NCBI RefSeq assembly: GCF_039543645.1
Contig: NZ_BAABKD010000011.1
Location: forward strand, 124,001-188,000
Source of the DNA: Paenalcaligenes hermetiae
Lineage (GTDB): Bacteria > Pseudomonadota > Gammaproteobacteria > Burkholderiales > Burkholderiaceae_B
Length of the DNA: 64,000 nt
Direction: 5' to 3'
In this document: positions 35,147-43,299 of the stretch, piece after piece
Position numbering within the stretch: position 1 is the stretch's first letter
Layout: every line of letters begins with the position of its first letter
Translations under genes and position numbers: made by a program
Notes under the pieces: generated by a model
What the model saw: the letters and a program-made list of their open reading frames with translations, nothing else
Told to the model about the DNA's origin: nothing
Databases searched by the model: none

Positions 35147-36112
35147 TTAAAGCATAGCAAGTTTATTAGAGCTTTCTACCAAGTTACGCAAACGGATGGC
35201 GTCACCTATACGAGAGTAGCGCCCCTGAGCGTTAAGCAAAACAATGCCGACTTGGCGGCCTTCGAGCTTAGTGAGTAGCACAAGACACTGACCGGCTTCA
35301 TTAATAAACCCCGTTTTAGAGACTTGAATATCCCATTTACTGTTTTGTACTAGCCGGTTTGTGTTACTAAAAACAAGTTGGCGCCCTGGGCGAGGCTCTA
35401 CGGTAAGTTGTTCGCTGGTGCTGTACTCTTGAATAAGTGGGTGCTGAGCAGTGGCTTGCATTAAACGCACCAGATCTTTGGGGCTAGAAACGTTTTCGCT
35501 AGAGAGCCCTGTGGGTTCTACAAAACGCGATTCGCGCATCCCCAAAGCACGGGCTTTATCATTCATGGCGCGCACAAAAGCACGAATACCACCAGGATAA
35601 TGTCGTCCTAAAGCATTTGCTGCACGATTTTCTGAAGACATCAGGGCCAAATGCAGCATCTGAGCGCGTGTTAGCTTAGAGCCTACGCTTAAACGAGAGG
35701 TTGTGTTTTTTAGGCGGTCGATATCGGCAGAGGTGATTTCGAGTGTTTCGTTTAAATCTTGGTTCGCTTCGAGCACGACTAATGCGGTCATGAGCTTGGT
35801 AATAGATGCAATAGGGCGAACCTGAGTGCTGTTTTTTTGATAAATGGCCCGCCCGGTTTTTAGATCCTGAACATAAGCAATCTCAGAGTGCAACTGTGCA
35901 GGTAAGCCTTGTAGTAGCGATGGGCTAGTTGGAGCAAGCGAGACCTGTACGGGCTGTAAGTTTGCTGCAAACTGCGTATACGGCGCGTGATAACGAACAG
36001 GATTGACATTGAGGTCTTGTGCAGACACCGACGCGGGTAAAACAGCAAATAAGGCGGTAATTGTGCTGATGCTAGCGCCCAGCCAACGTCGAGATAAGTG
36101 ATATAAGTGCAT
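35147..36112 (-). CDS. pbpG: D-alanyl-D-alanine endopeptidase (PBP7 type)
   Basis: A 321-residue periplasmic serine hydrolase. A signal peptide ends near SVSAQDLN (residue 32). Active-site motifs are present in order: SITKLM (SxxK), SSENRAANAL (SxN) and VSKTGFINEAGQC (KTG). The family trims peptidoglycan cross-links. The length and the motif spacing suit PBP7/PbpG rather than DacA, which has a longer C-terminal membrane anchor domain. Confidence 0.92.
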   Translation of the reverse strand: MHLYHLSRRWLGASISTITALFAVLPASVSAQDLNVNPVRYHAPYTQFAANLQPVQVSLAPTSPSLLQGLPAQLHSEIAYVQDLKTGRAIYQKNSTQVRPIASITKLMTALVVLEANQDLNETLEITSADIDRLKNTTSRLSVGSKLTRAQMLHLALMSSENRAANALGRHYPGGIRAFVRAMNDKARALGMRESRFVEPTGLSSENVSSPKDLVRLMQATAQHPLIQEYSTSEQLTVEPRPGRQLVFSNTNRLVQNSKWDIQVSKTGFINEAGQCLVLLTKLEGRQVGIVLLNAQGRYSRIGDAIRLRNLVESSNKLAML

Positions 36113-36261
36113 ATGGAATACCTAAGACCGTCAAAAAGCGTCATCTACGCAGAAATGGTATCAGATATTTCTCTATAAATTAAGCACTTATACGCTCTTT
36201 TTAAAAAAAATTTAAGCTGTGCTTTTGGTTTTTTAGCGGCATTGATTTTTAAGCCTTTGTT

Positions 36262-36632
36262 TTATATTTGTTTTTTAAGATATAATTCGCTCATTACGGT
36301 TTGCCGCTGTGAGGCGGGGGCAATAATGTGGATCACATGCGTAAGTTCGCTGGCTTGAGCGTCAATTGGGATGCGGTTAATGGCATTAACAAAAGGGCGC
36401 AAGAGCGTATTAGCGGCTAACACAAAAAAGGTCGCCATGATGGCTTCTAAGGCATGGCCATATCGACAAAAATCGCTGCGCCTACTGCCACCAGCACATT
36501 CGTACGTAAGCCGGCTGTACGTTGCCTAAATTGCCGTTCAAAACCAATAATGCCACCAAGGACAAAAGCGGTAAAAAGGCTGATAAAGCTATTGAGCAGC
36601 TCCATCAAGTTAACATTAATCAAAGCTTGCAT
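36262..36632 (-). pseudogene. mgtC/sapB-type gene with internal deletion
   Basis: The N-terminal part (MQALINVNLMELLNSFI, then FVLGGIIGFERQFRQRTAGLRTNVLVAVGAAIFV) is a clear MgtC/SapB domain. After FVDMA the frame ends, and another frame begins directly with MATFFVLAANTLLRPFVNAINRIPID, the helix that lies some 50 residues further in intact MgtC proteins. The C-terminal cytoplasmic domain is cut short at 36262. So an internal deletion and frameshift joined two parts. It lies next to mgtE, whose magnesium role is related. Confidence 0.8.
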
Positions 36633-36654
36633 AGTATAAGGGGATAGAAAAGAA

Positions 36655-36719
36655 CAAGAGCGAGTGTAACTCGCTCTTGTGACACAAGGATCACACAAGA
36701 GGGTGAAAAGGTGATCCTT
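36655..36719 (-). terminator. Tandem hairpins terminating mgtE
   Basis: Reading on the minus strand after the mgtE stop: a 9-bp stem (36711-36719 with 36686-36694), then an 11-bp perfect stem (36669-36679 with 36655-36665, 3-base loop) followed by the T-rich TTCTTTTCT. The second is the probable intrinsic terminator. Confidence 0.8.
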
Positions 36720-36727
36720 ATGTTAGG

Positions 36728-38092
36728 TTAGACGGTGGGCATTTCTAATAGGATATTAGCAATATTAAAGTAGATTAATACACCTACACCGTCACAAATA
36801 GAAGTAATAAGTGGAGCACTGGCCGAAGCTGGATCAAGTTTGAAGCGTGTGAGCAAGAAAGGTAAAGACATACCAATTACACTACCGACAATCACAATGA
36901 CAATCATTGTCAATGCCACTACCAGCGCAATGTCTGGACCACCGCGATAAAAGCCAATGATGGATACGGCCGCCGCCATACTTAAACCCAGTAGTAAGGC
37001 AACCGTAATTTCTTTACCTAGCATTGAAAACCAATCGCGTGCTCGCACATCACCCGTAGCCAAAGCACGTACCATTAGTGTGGCACTTTGCGAGCCGGCG
37101 TTACCACCACTATCTACCAATAATGGCAAGAAGAACACCAGGGCCACCATGCTTTCGATGAGCTCCTCAAAATGCGCAATACCTGCCCCAGAAAAAATGT
37201 TACCAAAAACAAGAATCACCAACCAAAATACCCGCATGCGGTACAGGACAGCGATGGACGCATCTTTTAAAGAAATATTTAGTCCGGAGCCAACGGTACT
37301 GACAGCACCCAAACGCATTTGGTCTTCGGTGCTTTCCTCGCGCGATACATCTAATGCATCGTCGTGGGTCACAATACCAACAATACGTTGTTTGTCATCG
37401 ACAATGGGTAAAGCTAATAGGTCATAGCGGGCAATTTGGTTAGCGGCTTCACTTTGGTCTTCGTCCGCACGGGCATGCAGTACGTCTGTGACCATGATGT
37501 CACGTAAAACCGCATTGGGGTTAGCGAGCATGAGTTCACGCAAAGACACAGTGCCCTTAAGATGACGCTGCTTATCGACAATATAAATTTGATAAATGGT
37601 TTCTGCATCAGGGGCTTCGAGACGAATACGCTCTAAGGCTTGGGCAACGGTTAAATCATCATGCAGGCTGACGTAGGCAGACGTCATGATAGAACCAATC
37701 GTCCCTTCTTTATAACTGGCTAATGTGCGAATGTCTTCGCGTTCGGCATGGGCTAGGCCGGGTAAAATGCTTTGACGCTCTTCTTCTGACAAACGGTTAT
37801 ACAAGTCTGCACGCTCGTCATGCTCCATTTTTTCAAATAAAGCCGTTAGTTCTGAGCGGCTCATTAACTGCGCCATCTCCGATTGAATGCGCGGTGCCAT
37901 ATAGCCAAAAATAATAGATTGCTTATCATGTTGACAGCGGCGTAGCAGCTGTAAAGCCGCCTCGGCAGAAAGATGCCCTAAAACGCTAGCAATATCTGGG
38001 TAAGGTAGCGCATTCACAATGCCGCTAGCGGTTTTCCAATCATTGCGAGCTACCGCACTCTGTGTGGCATGGATGATGGTATCGAGTTCCAT
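36728..38092 (-). CDS. mgtE: Magnesium transporter MgtE
   Basis: A 454-residue homodimeric magnesium channel. Domains in order: an MgtE N domain of superhelical repeats (residues 1-130, ending LSEEERQSILPGLAHAEREDIR), two CBS domains (about 135-255; IMTSAYVSLHDDLTVAQAL and IMVTDVLHARADEDQSEAANQIARYDLLALPIVDD) that sense cytoplasmic magnesium, then five membrane helices (from RMRVFWLVILVFGNIFSG) with the pore motif PLLVDSGGNAGSQSATLMVRALA. AGGATA precedes the ATG. A long leader with an upstream ORF lies ahead of it. Confidence 0.96.
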   Translation of the reverse strand: MELDTIIHATQSAVARNDWKTASGIVNALPYPDIASVLGHLSAEAALQLLRRCQHDKQSIIFGYMAPRIQSEMAQLMSRSELTALFEKMEHDERADLYNRLSEEERQSILPGLAHAEREDIRTLASYKEGTIGSIMTSAYVSLHDDLTVAQALERIRLEAPDAETIYQIYIVDKQRHLKGTVSLRELMLANPNAVLRDIMVTDVLHARADEDQSEAANQIARYDLLALPIVDDKQRIVGIVTHDDALDVSREESTEDQMRLGAVSTVGSGLNISLKDASIAVLYRMRVFWLVILVFGNIFSGAGIAHFEELIESMVALVFFLPLLVDSGGNAGSQSATLMVRALATGDVRARDWFSMLGKEITVALLLGLSMAAAVSIIGFYRGGPDIALVVALTMIVIVIVGSVIGMSLPFLLTRFKLDPASASAPLITSICDGVGVLIYFNIANILLEMPTV

Positions 38093-38440
38093 ATCAGTAT
38101 CCTATTAGAAATATATTGATTACTTAAATCAAAATAGAAAAAACTGATTGCAATAAAAGAAGGACGCAATTAGCCCTAGCGAATTTAATAATTAAAATCA
38201 CTAAATAAAAAAGACAAATTGATCCCTGCGCAAAATTAATTGAAAAATTAATTACGCATAATGAGGATGTGATAAGGATAAAAGCAGGCCGCGGCCATCG
38301 CGCAAAGCTATGCCAAGATAAACACGAGCAGCCCCATTAAAGGGCATGTAACAAGTGAGTTGCGATGTGAAGAGGGCGAATACCCAATAGACACTGCGTC
38401 CTAAGCGGCTAGGACACAGTAAAGACGAGAGAACTGTGTC
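38093..38440 (-). promoter_or_regulatory. Structured mgtE leader RNA, downstream part
   Basis: About 350 untranslated bases between the leader ORF and mgtE. A perfect 12-bp hairpin (38433-38444 with 38409-38420) overlaps the leader ORF stop codon. Its first arm shares bases 38433-38436 with an alternative pairing, 38501-38508 with 38429-38436, which also covers the leader Shine-Dalgarno. The two cannot form together. Further down are GCCC/GGGC and a GGCCGCGGCC palindrome followed by TGCTTTT (about 38283-38296). The layout suggests attenuation. No known riboswitch consensus was recognised. Confidence 0.6.
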
Positions 38441-38497
38441 CTAGAATGCACAATGACCGATCAAAGATCGGCAACTTTCACCAGGATCGGTATCCAC
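38441..38497 (-). CDS. Putative mgtE leader peptide
   Basis: An 18-codon ORF starting with GTG at 38497 behind AAGGAG with 8-base spacing, and ending in TAG at 38441-38443. The product would be MDTDPGESCRSLIGHCAF. The acidic, proline-containing start (D-x-D-P) is like MgtL, the leader peptide of Salmonella and E. coli mgtA, where such residues destabilise ribosomes at low magnesium. The stop codon lies within an arm of the downstream hairpin. The ORF is read directly; the regulatory role is inferred. Confidence 0.6.
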   Translation of the reverse strand: MDTDPGESCRSLIGHCAF

Positions 38498-38528
38498 AGT
38501 CAGTTCTCCTTTTGTTGAAATCCAAAAA

Positions 38529-38565
38529 AGTATAACAGGGTTTTCACTAGGATAGCAACCCTGTT
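38529..38565 (-). promoter_or_regulatory. mgtE promoter with inverted repeat
   Basis: On the minus strand TTGCTA (38553-38558) and TATACT (38529-38534) are separated by 18 bases. The 7-bp inverted repeat AACAGGG/CCCTGTT (38534-38540 and 38559-38565) spans the promoter and may be an operator. Confidence 0.55.
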
Positions 38566-38662
38566 GTAAAAATAATGAATTAAAGAGAAAAACAACTGAC
38601 ATAATAACGTAAATTTTTTTTTGTTTTTAAGTGATGTGAAAATTGAGTAGGAATATAGAGAT

Positions 38663-39355
38663 ATGGTATTAAAACCTAAACATCCTTGGCTTTTATCTGC
38701 CGCCTGTGTGATGGTAGCCCTGTCAGGGCAAGCGTATGGCTTAGATATTTGGCACTCGAATACGGTTTGGGCAGGTCAAGGTATGTGTGCCGCCTCCTTT
38801 ACTTTGGACAGTGGAGGTGTTTTTGGTGATCATATCCAAAACTTACGTATTGCCCTAGCTGCAGTCGATACAAAAACAAATAGTCCCATTGAACAAATAG
38901 TTTTAGAGGTGGATGAGTTTGGCAGGGATAATGCTAGCCGCTATGAGACGGTGTATTGGGAAAGCGAGTTAGCATGTGAGGATAACCTGCGCTTGGTCAT
39001 TACTGAAGCCGATGCCATCGTAGAAGGGCAGGCTCGAGATTTATTAGCGGATGGTTATTTAAACATACGAGAGTTCGTACCGTATCGTATTGATATTGAT
39101 GCTAATTTTCTAAATGCTTCAGAACGTCCCTCTACTTGCCAAGCCTCAAGGTTTACTGCTACCGCTATCATTCAAGACAAAGACGGTTACAGCAATGTCT
39201 GGGCTCAGCCTAATGCTGAAAGCAACGTTATTGAAAAGCTCTTTGAGAATGAGCTGTTTTATACCTTCGAGCAAAAAGGTAACTGGTGGCAGGTGTGTAC
39301 TCCCACCGGGCAGGTGGGGTATTTGTACCATGACTGTATACAGTTGCAGCATTAA
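38663..39355 (+). CDS. Secreted protein with IrmA-like N-domain and SH3-like C-domain
   Basis: A 230-residue exported protein with a signal peptide ending near QAYGLDIW (residue 27). Mature residues about 28-150 (WHSNTVWAGQGMCAASFTLDSGG, then paired cysteines in ESELACEDNLRL) resemble the IrmA family of fibronectin-like secreted proteins, a call I hold with moderate confidence. Residues about 165-228 form a bacterial SH3 domain (DGYSNVWAQPNAESNVIEKLFENE, WWQVCTPTGQVGYLYHDC). Divergent from mgtE with a separate promoter. Confidence 0.7.
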   Translation: MVLKPKHPWLLSAACVMVALSGQAYGLDIWHSNTVWAGQGMCAASFTLDSGGVFGDHIQNLRIALAAVDTKTNSPIEQIVLEVDEFGRDNASRYETVYWESELACEDNLRLVITEADAIVEGQARDLLADGYLNIREFVPYRIDIDANFLNASERPSTCQASRFTATAIIQDKDGYSNVWAQPNAESNVIEKLFENELFYTFEQKGNWWQVCTPTGQVGYLYHDCIQLQH

Positions 39356-39585
39356 AATATGGCTCGTTTTTCAGATTGCGCGTTCTTCTAAAGGAGTGAC
39401 CAGTCGATGAAAAATGGATTGACGCTGATAGTTTATAGCCAGTCTAGCAGTCATCCACAGGTGGATTTATGTTGGAGATTTTGACAGTTTTAATCGAGTG
39501 TAAACTCAGGGTTTTAAGTCGATTAAAAAATTAGAACTTATTTTAATAGCGTGCTGTAATAAGTCGCGGTATTAATGAGGTTTTT

Positions 39586-40515
39586 ATGCGTACGATAGCC
39601 CAGATTAAAGAGTTACTGCTTGAGCTTGAGCATTGTATTGCTGATGATCTAGAGGATCAGGATCTTGATTTTAAGCAATGGGAGACAAAAAACCGTGATA
39701 AAGCGGTCAGGACAATTGTACAGATGGCTATGTGTATGGCTAGTGGCGAGGTGAGACGGTTGTCTTTGAGGTGTCTGATCGAGTGATAGGGCAAGAAAAA
39801 GCCATTCTTGGTGTTCCTCCTGAAGTTGATGTTCCGTACATGACGAACTATTGCTCTACGTGAAGCGTTAATGGATGCTGTTTGTCATCGTGACCTGCGA
39901 TTGTCTGGGCCGTTGATGGTTAAACTGTACTCAAACTGTATAGAGATTAGTAGCAACGATGGTTTTATTGGTGGTATTAGTCCTGACAATATTCTTTATT
40001 ATCAGTCTGTCTCTCGGAACCCACTATTGGTTGAGGCATTAACCCGTTTACGCTTGGTCAATCGCACTAACTTTGGCATTAGTCGTATGTTCAGTACCAA
40101 GTTAATGGAGGGCAAGGCGCCGCCAGTCACTCGTGAAAGTGGTGAGTCTGTCACCATCGTATTTTTTCGTCGTGAGCCTCATCCAGCTTTTAGGGCTTTT
40201 GTTACTGAAGAAAACACAGCAGGTCGAGACTTGAGTATGGATAGTCTGACCATCTTACAGTACTTGTATTAGCATCCTGAACTTGATATAGCAACAGCAG
40301 CCAAGTTGTGTCAGCGCAGGGAAGCCGAAGTGCGTGAAACAGTCTCTGTATTAGAACAGCGTGGTTACATTGAGTACGGTGGCGTAGGGCGTGGCACCTA
40401 TTGGGGCACGCACCCAGATCTGTATAACCGATTGTCTGATGATGATCAGGGTGAAGCGCGGCGGCGCATAGTACTATTTTTTGCTGTAGGTATGATTTTG
40501 CATGATGATCCATAA
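39586..40515 (+). pseudogene. Decayed AlbA_2 (Schlafen-type) ATP-binding protein
   Basis: Three pieces of one gene. 39586-39786 begins like an AlbA_2/Schlafen DNA-binding domain (LDFKQWETKNRDKAVRTIVQMAMCMASG). From about 39750 the continuation is in another frame (TVVFEVSDRVIGQEKAILGVPP) to 39863. A third frame from 39850 carries the ATP-binding C-terminal region (REALMDAVCHRDLRLSG, LVNRTNFGISRMF, VTIVFFRREPHPAFRAFV) with an in-frame TAG at 40270 and then a winged-helix tail to 40515. A large middle part is missing. Intact relatives occur often in defence islands. Confidence 0.7.
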
Positions 40516-40609
40516 GGTAAAGCTTATCGTTCCATATAGACAGGATGGTTACAAACTTAGAACCCATCTTCTAGGCTATCAGGGGGAAGGGTTTCAGGGA
40601 GCAGGATAG

Positions 40610-40985
40610 TTGGTCACTAGTAAGGACCAAAAGTTAACTAAAGCTCATGTGAAATATCTAGAAAGCCAGCTCATCTGCAGGGTGAGTCAAAGCGCTCTAT
40701 GCAAAATAGAGGATGGCACTGCTCATAATTATGTCAACTTACCTGAGCCTGATCAGGCTGATATGGCATTTTTTATGGAACAATTGTACATTATTTTACC
40801 TGTTCTTGATTTTGACTACTTACGTCTCGCGGTGGCTGAAGACAATGAAAAAGGGCAACTCCCAGCCTCAGAGAGTCACCTTTGTTTGTTTTTTCTTGTC
40901 AACCAAAGGTATTAAAGATCAGTTTAAAGAGGTAGAAGGTCAGTTCATAGTTTTAGCAGGATTGTCAGCTAGGAGTAAGCGGTAA
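40610..40985 (+). pseudogene. Decayed GIY-YIG/DUF4357-type protein fragment
   Basis: The first frame (40610-40915) includes SKDQKLTKAHVKYLESQLI, then LPEPDQADMAFFMEQL and LPVLDFDYL, a pattern I associate with the region behind the nuclease core in GIY-YIG proteins carrying DUF4357. The frame is lost near 40900, and the end KGIKDQFKEVEGQFIVLAG lies in a second frame to 40985. The nuclease core itself is absent. Function lost. Confidence 0.55.
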
Positions 40986-41141
40986 GGGGCGGCTTATGGG
41001 ACTTGGCAGTATTTGCAGATGAGATTGATTTAACTCTATAGGCTATTATAGATCTACTTAGTGCTTTAAAATAGTTACAAGAAAGCCAAAGCTAAGAAAG
41101 AATAAGTTAGAAAGAGATTTAAGGTTATTACAAGGAAAGAA

Positions 41142-41783
41142 ATGACGCAAATAGTTTCGAAACAGAGAGTCTCAGATCATGGCGAGGTTTTTACTAACGA
41201 AAGAGAGGTTAATGCCATGTTAGATCTAGTAAAACAAGAAACCGAGCGCATTGATTCAAGGTTTTTAGAACCTGCCTGTGGCACAGGAAATTTCTTAGAA
41301 AAGATATTAGAGCGTAAGTTAGCTGTAGTAGAGAGACGTTACGGAAAATTACAGTTTGATTATGAGCGTAATGCGGTCTTAGCTGTGTGTTCTATTTATG
41401 GGATTGATATATTAGAAGATAATCTTGTTCAATGTCGTGAACGTTTGTTTAATTTATTTAATAGTCAATATATCCGTTTATTTGGGGATAACTGTAAAGA
41501 GGATTGTCGTGCCTCTATAAGGATTATATTAGGTCTAAATATCATTCATGGTGATGCAATTACTCTAAAGAAAGTAAATAAGGATGAGCCGATTGTTTTT
41601 TCTGAATGGTCTCAAATTAATAGTAATTACTTAAAACGTCGTGATTTTTCTTTTCAAGACTTGCTCGAGCATGAAATTGTAGCTGGCCTACCTTTGTTTT
41701 CTGACCTTGGTCAGGATGTTTTTATTCCAAAACCTATAAAAGATTATCCGGTACAGCATTTCTTGGAGTTAAGTAATGAGTAA
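41142..41783 (+). CDS. Restriction-modification methyltransferase-type subunit (motif I only)
   Basis: A 213-residue protein opening with SDHGEVFTNEREVNAMLDLV and SAM-binding motif I FLEPACGTGNFLEKIL (about residues 45-60), with the acidic partner YGIDILEDNLVQCRERL. No catalytic NPPY motif is present, so it is either a catalytically inactive subunit or one half of a split adenine methylase. AAGGAAAG lies before the ATG. It overlaps the next gene by 8 bases, and the three genes form one operon. Confidence 0.8.
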   Translation: MTQIVSKQRVSDHGEVFTNEREVNAMLDLVKQETERIDSRFLEPACGTGNFLEKILERKLAVVERRYGKLQFDYERNAVLAVCSIYGIDILEDNLVQCRERLFNLFNSQYIRLFGDNCKEDCRASIRIILGLNIIHGDAITLKKVNKDEPIVFSEWSQINSNYLKRRDFSFQDLLEHEIVAGLPLFSDLGQDVFIPKPIKDYPVQHFLELSNE

Positions 41784-43296
41784 TGGGCTATTAAATAAAC
41801 AATATAACCCTGATGTTTTATCTTGTTTATCAAACTTAAGTAACGATGAGGTTTTTACACCTCCTGAGATAGCAAACGCTATGCTTGACTTGCTTCCTGC
41901 AGAGATATGGCAAGATAGCACAGCTACTTTTTTAGATCCGGCCTCTAAGTCTGGTGTTTTTCTCAGGGAAATAGCTCAGCGTTTAGATAAAGGGCTTACT
42001 CACGAGATTCCTAATAAGCAGGAACGCCTCAACCATATTTTTAAAAAACAATTGTTTGCTATTAGTATTACAGAGCTAACAGGCCTAATATCTAGACGAA
42101 GTGTTTATTGCTCTAAAACAGCAAATAGTAAATATTCTTTATGTAATGATTTTTCGGATGATCGGGGGAATATTCGTTATGAGCGAATAGAGCATTGCTG
42201 GAGCCCTGGTAATAATCGTTGTGTGTACTGTGGGGCTAATGAAAGTGGATATGAGCGTGATGACTCTTTAGAAAATCATGCGTATGAATTTATTCACACA
42301 GATTCACCTGAAAGGATTTTTAATATGAAGTTTGATGTGATTATTGGTAACCCGCCTTATCAGTTGAGTGATGGTGGAGCAGGAGCAAGTGCTATTCCTC
42401 TGTATCATAAATTTGTAGAGCAGGCTAAAAAAATGAATCCTCGCTATTTATCAATGATCATTCCCTCTAGATGGTTCGCTGGTGGAAAAGGACTCGATCA
42501 ATTTCGTAATGAGATGTTAAATGATGACAGAATAGAGTTTTTAATTGATTTTGTAGATGCTAAAGAGTGTTTTCCGGGAGTGAGCTTAGGAGGTGGCGTT
42601 TGTTATTTTTTATGGAATAGAGATTATAGGGGTGATTGTGTTGTTACAAATGTACTTAGAGGAAAAAAAGACTCCCTGATACGACCGTTAAATAGCCATG
42701 ATATATTTATCAGAAATAACCAATCATTAAAAATAGTAGAAAAAATAAAGAAAAAAAATAAAGATAACATTGTAAATATAATAAGCTCCAGAAATCCATT
42801 TGGTTTCTCCTCATCGGATAGGGGCCGAAGTGTGAAAAAGATAGGTGATATTACTCTACATAGCAGCAAAGGAAAGGGGTATGTAAGCATTGATCAAGTT
42901 AATAAAGGGGAGGATTTAATAAATGAATATAAAGTGATGTTTAGTAAAGTAACAAGTGAGCATGCTGGCGAACCAGATAAGTCAGGGAAGTTTAGAGTCT
43001 TATCTACAGCAAAAGTTTTACCTCCAATGCATGTTTGCACAGACTCGTATTTAATAGCCGGACCTTTTTCAAGTAATGAAATAGCAAATAATTTTCTCAA
43101 ATATTTATCTACTAAGTTTGCTAGATTTTTACTTCTTCAAGCGGTAACATCCATTAACTTGTCAAAAGATAAGTTCCTATTTGTTCCTCGATTGGATTTC
43201 AATAAAGAGTGGGGAGATGATGATCTTTATGAGATATTTGGCTTAAGTTCTGATGACATTGAACATGTTGAGTTGATTATGAAAGAGTGGAGGTAA
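41776..43296 (+). CDS. Eco57I-type N6-adenine DNA methyltransferase
   Basis: A 506-residue methylase. EVFTPPEIANAMLDLLP leads to motif I-like FLDPASKSGVFLREI (residues 54-64) and catalytic motif IV IIGNPPYQLSDGG (NPPY at 192-195). Between them cysteines C112, C123, C141, C149 and C152 (SVYCSK, SLC, HCW, RCVYCG) suggest an inserted zinc-binding finger. The C-terminal 250 residues, more AT-rich, probably hold the target-recognition domain. It should methylate adenine and protect host DNA from the partner nuclease. Target sequence unknown. Confidence 0.88.
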   Translation: MSNGLLNKQYNPDVLSCLSNLSNDEVFTPPEIANAMLDLLPAEIWQDSTATFLDPASKSGVFLREIAQRLDKGLTHEIPNKQERLNHIFKKQLFAISITELTGLISRRSVYCSKTANSKYSLCNDFSDDRGNIRYERIEHCWSPGNNRCVYCGANESGYERDDSLENHAYEFIHTDSPERIFNMKFDVIIGNPPYQLSDGGAGASAIPLYHKFVEQAKKMNPRYLSMIIPSRWFAGGKGLDQFRNEMLNDDRIEFLIDFVDAKECFPGVSLGGGVCYFLWNRDYRGDCVVTNVLRGKKDSLIRPLNSHDIFIRNNQSLKIVEKIKKKNKDNIVNIISSRNPFGFSSSDRGRSVKKIGDITLHSSKGKGYVSIDQVNKGEDLINEYKVMFSKVTSEHAGEPDKSGKFRVLSTAKVLPPMHVCTDSYLIAGPFSSNEIANNFLKYLSTKFARFLLLQAVTSINLSKDKFLFVPRLDFNKEWGDDDLYEIFGLSSDDIEHVELIMKEWR

Positions 43297-43299
43297 GGT

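Noticed and set aside
36957..37427. 156-residue plus-strand frame antisense to mgtE
   Set aside because: No domain, poor start context, and completely overlaps the well-supported mgtE transmembrane and CBS coding.
38281..38520. M-box, yybP-ykoY or other named metal riboswitch in the mgtE leader
   Set aside because: The conserved loops of those classes are not visible; the leader ORF and exclusive helices explain the region better.
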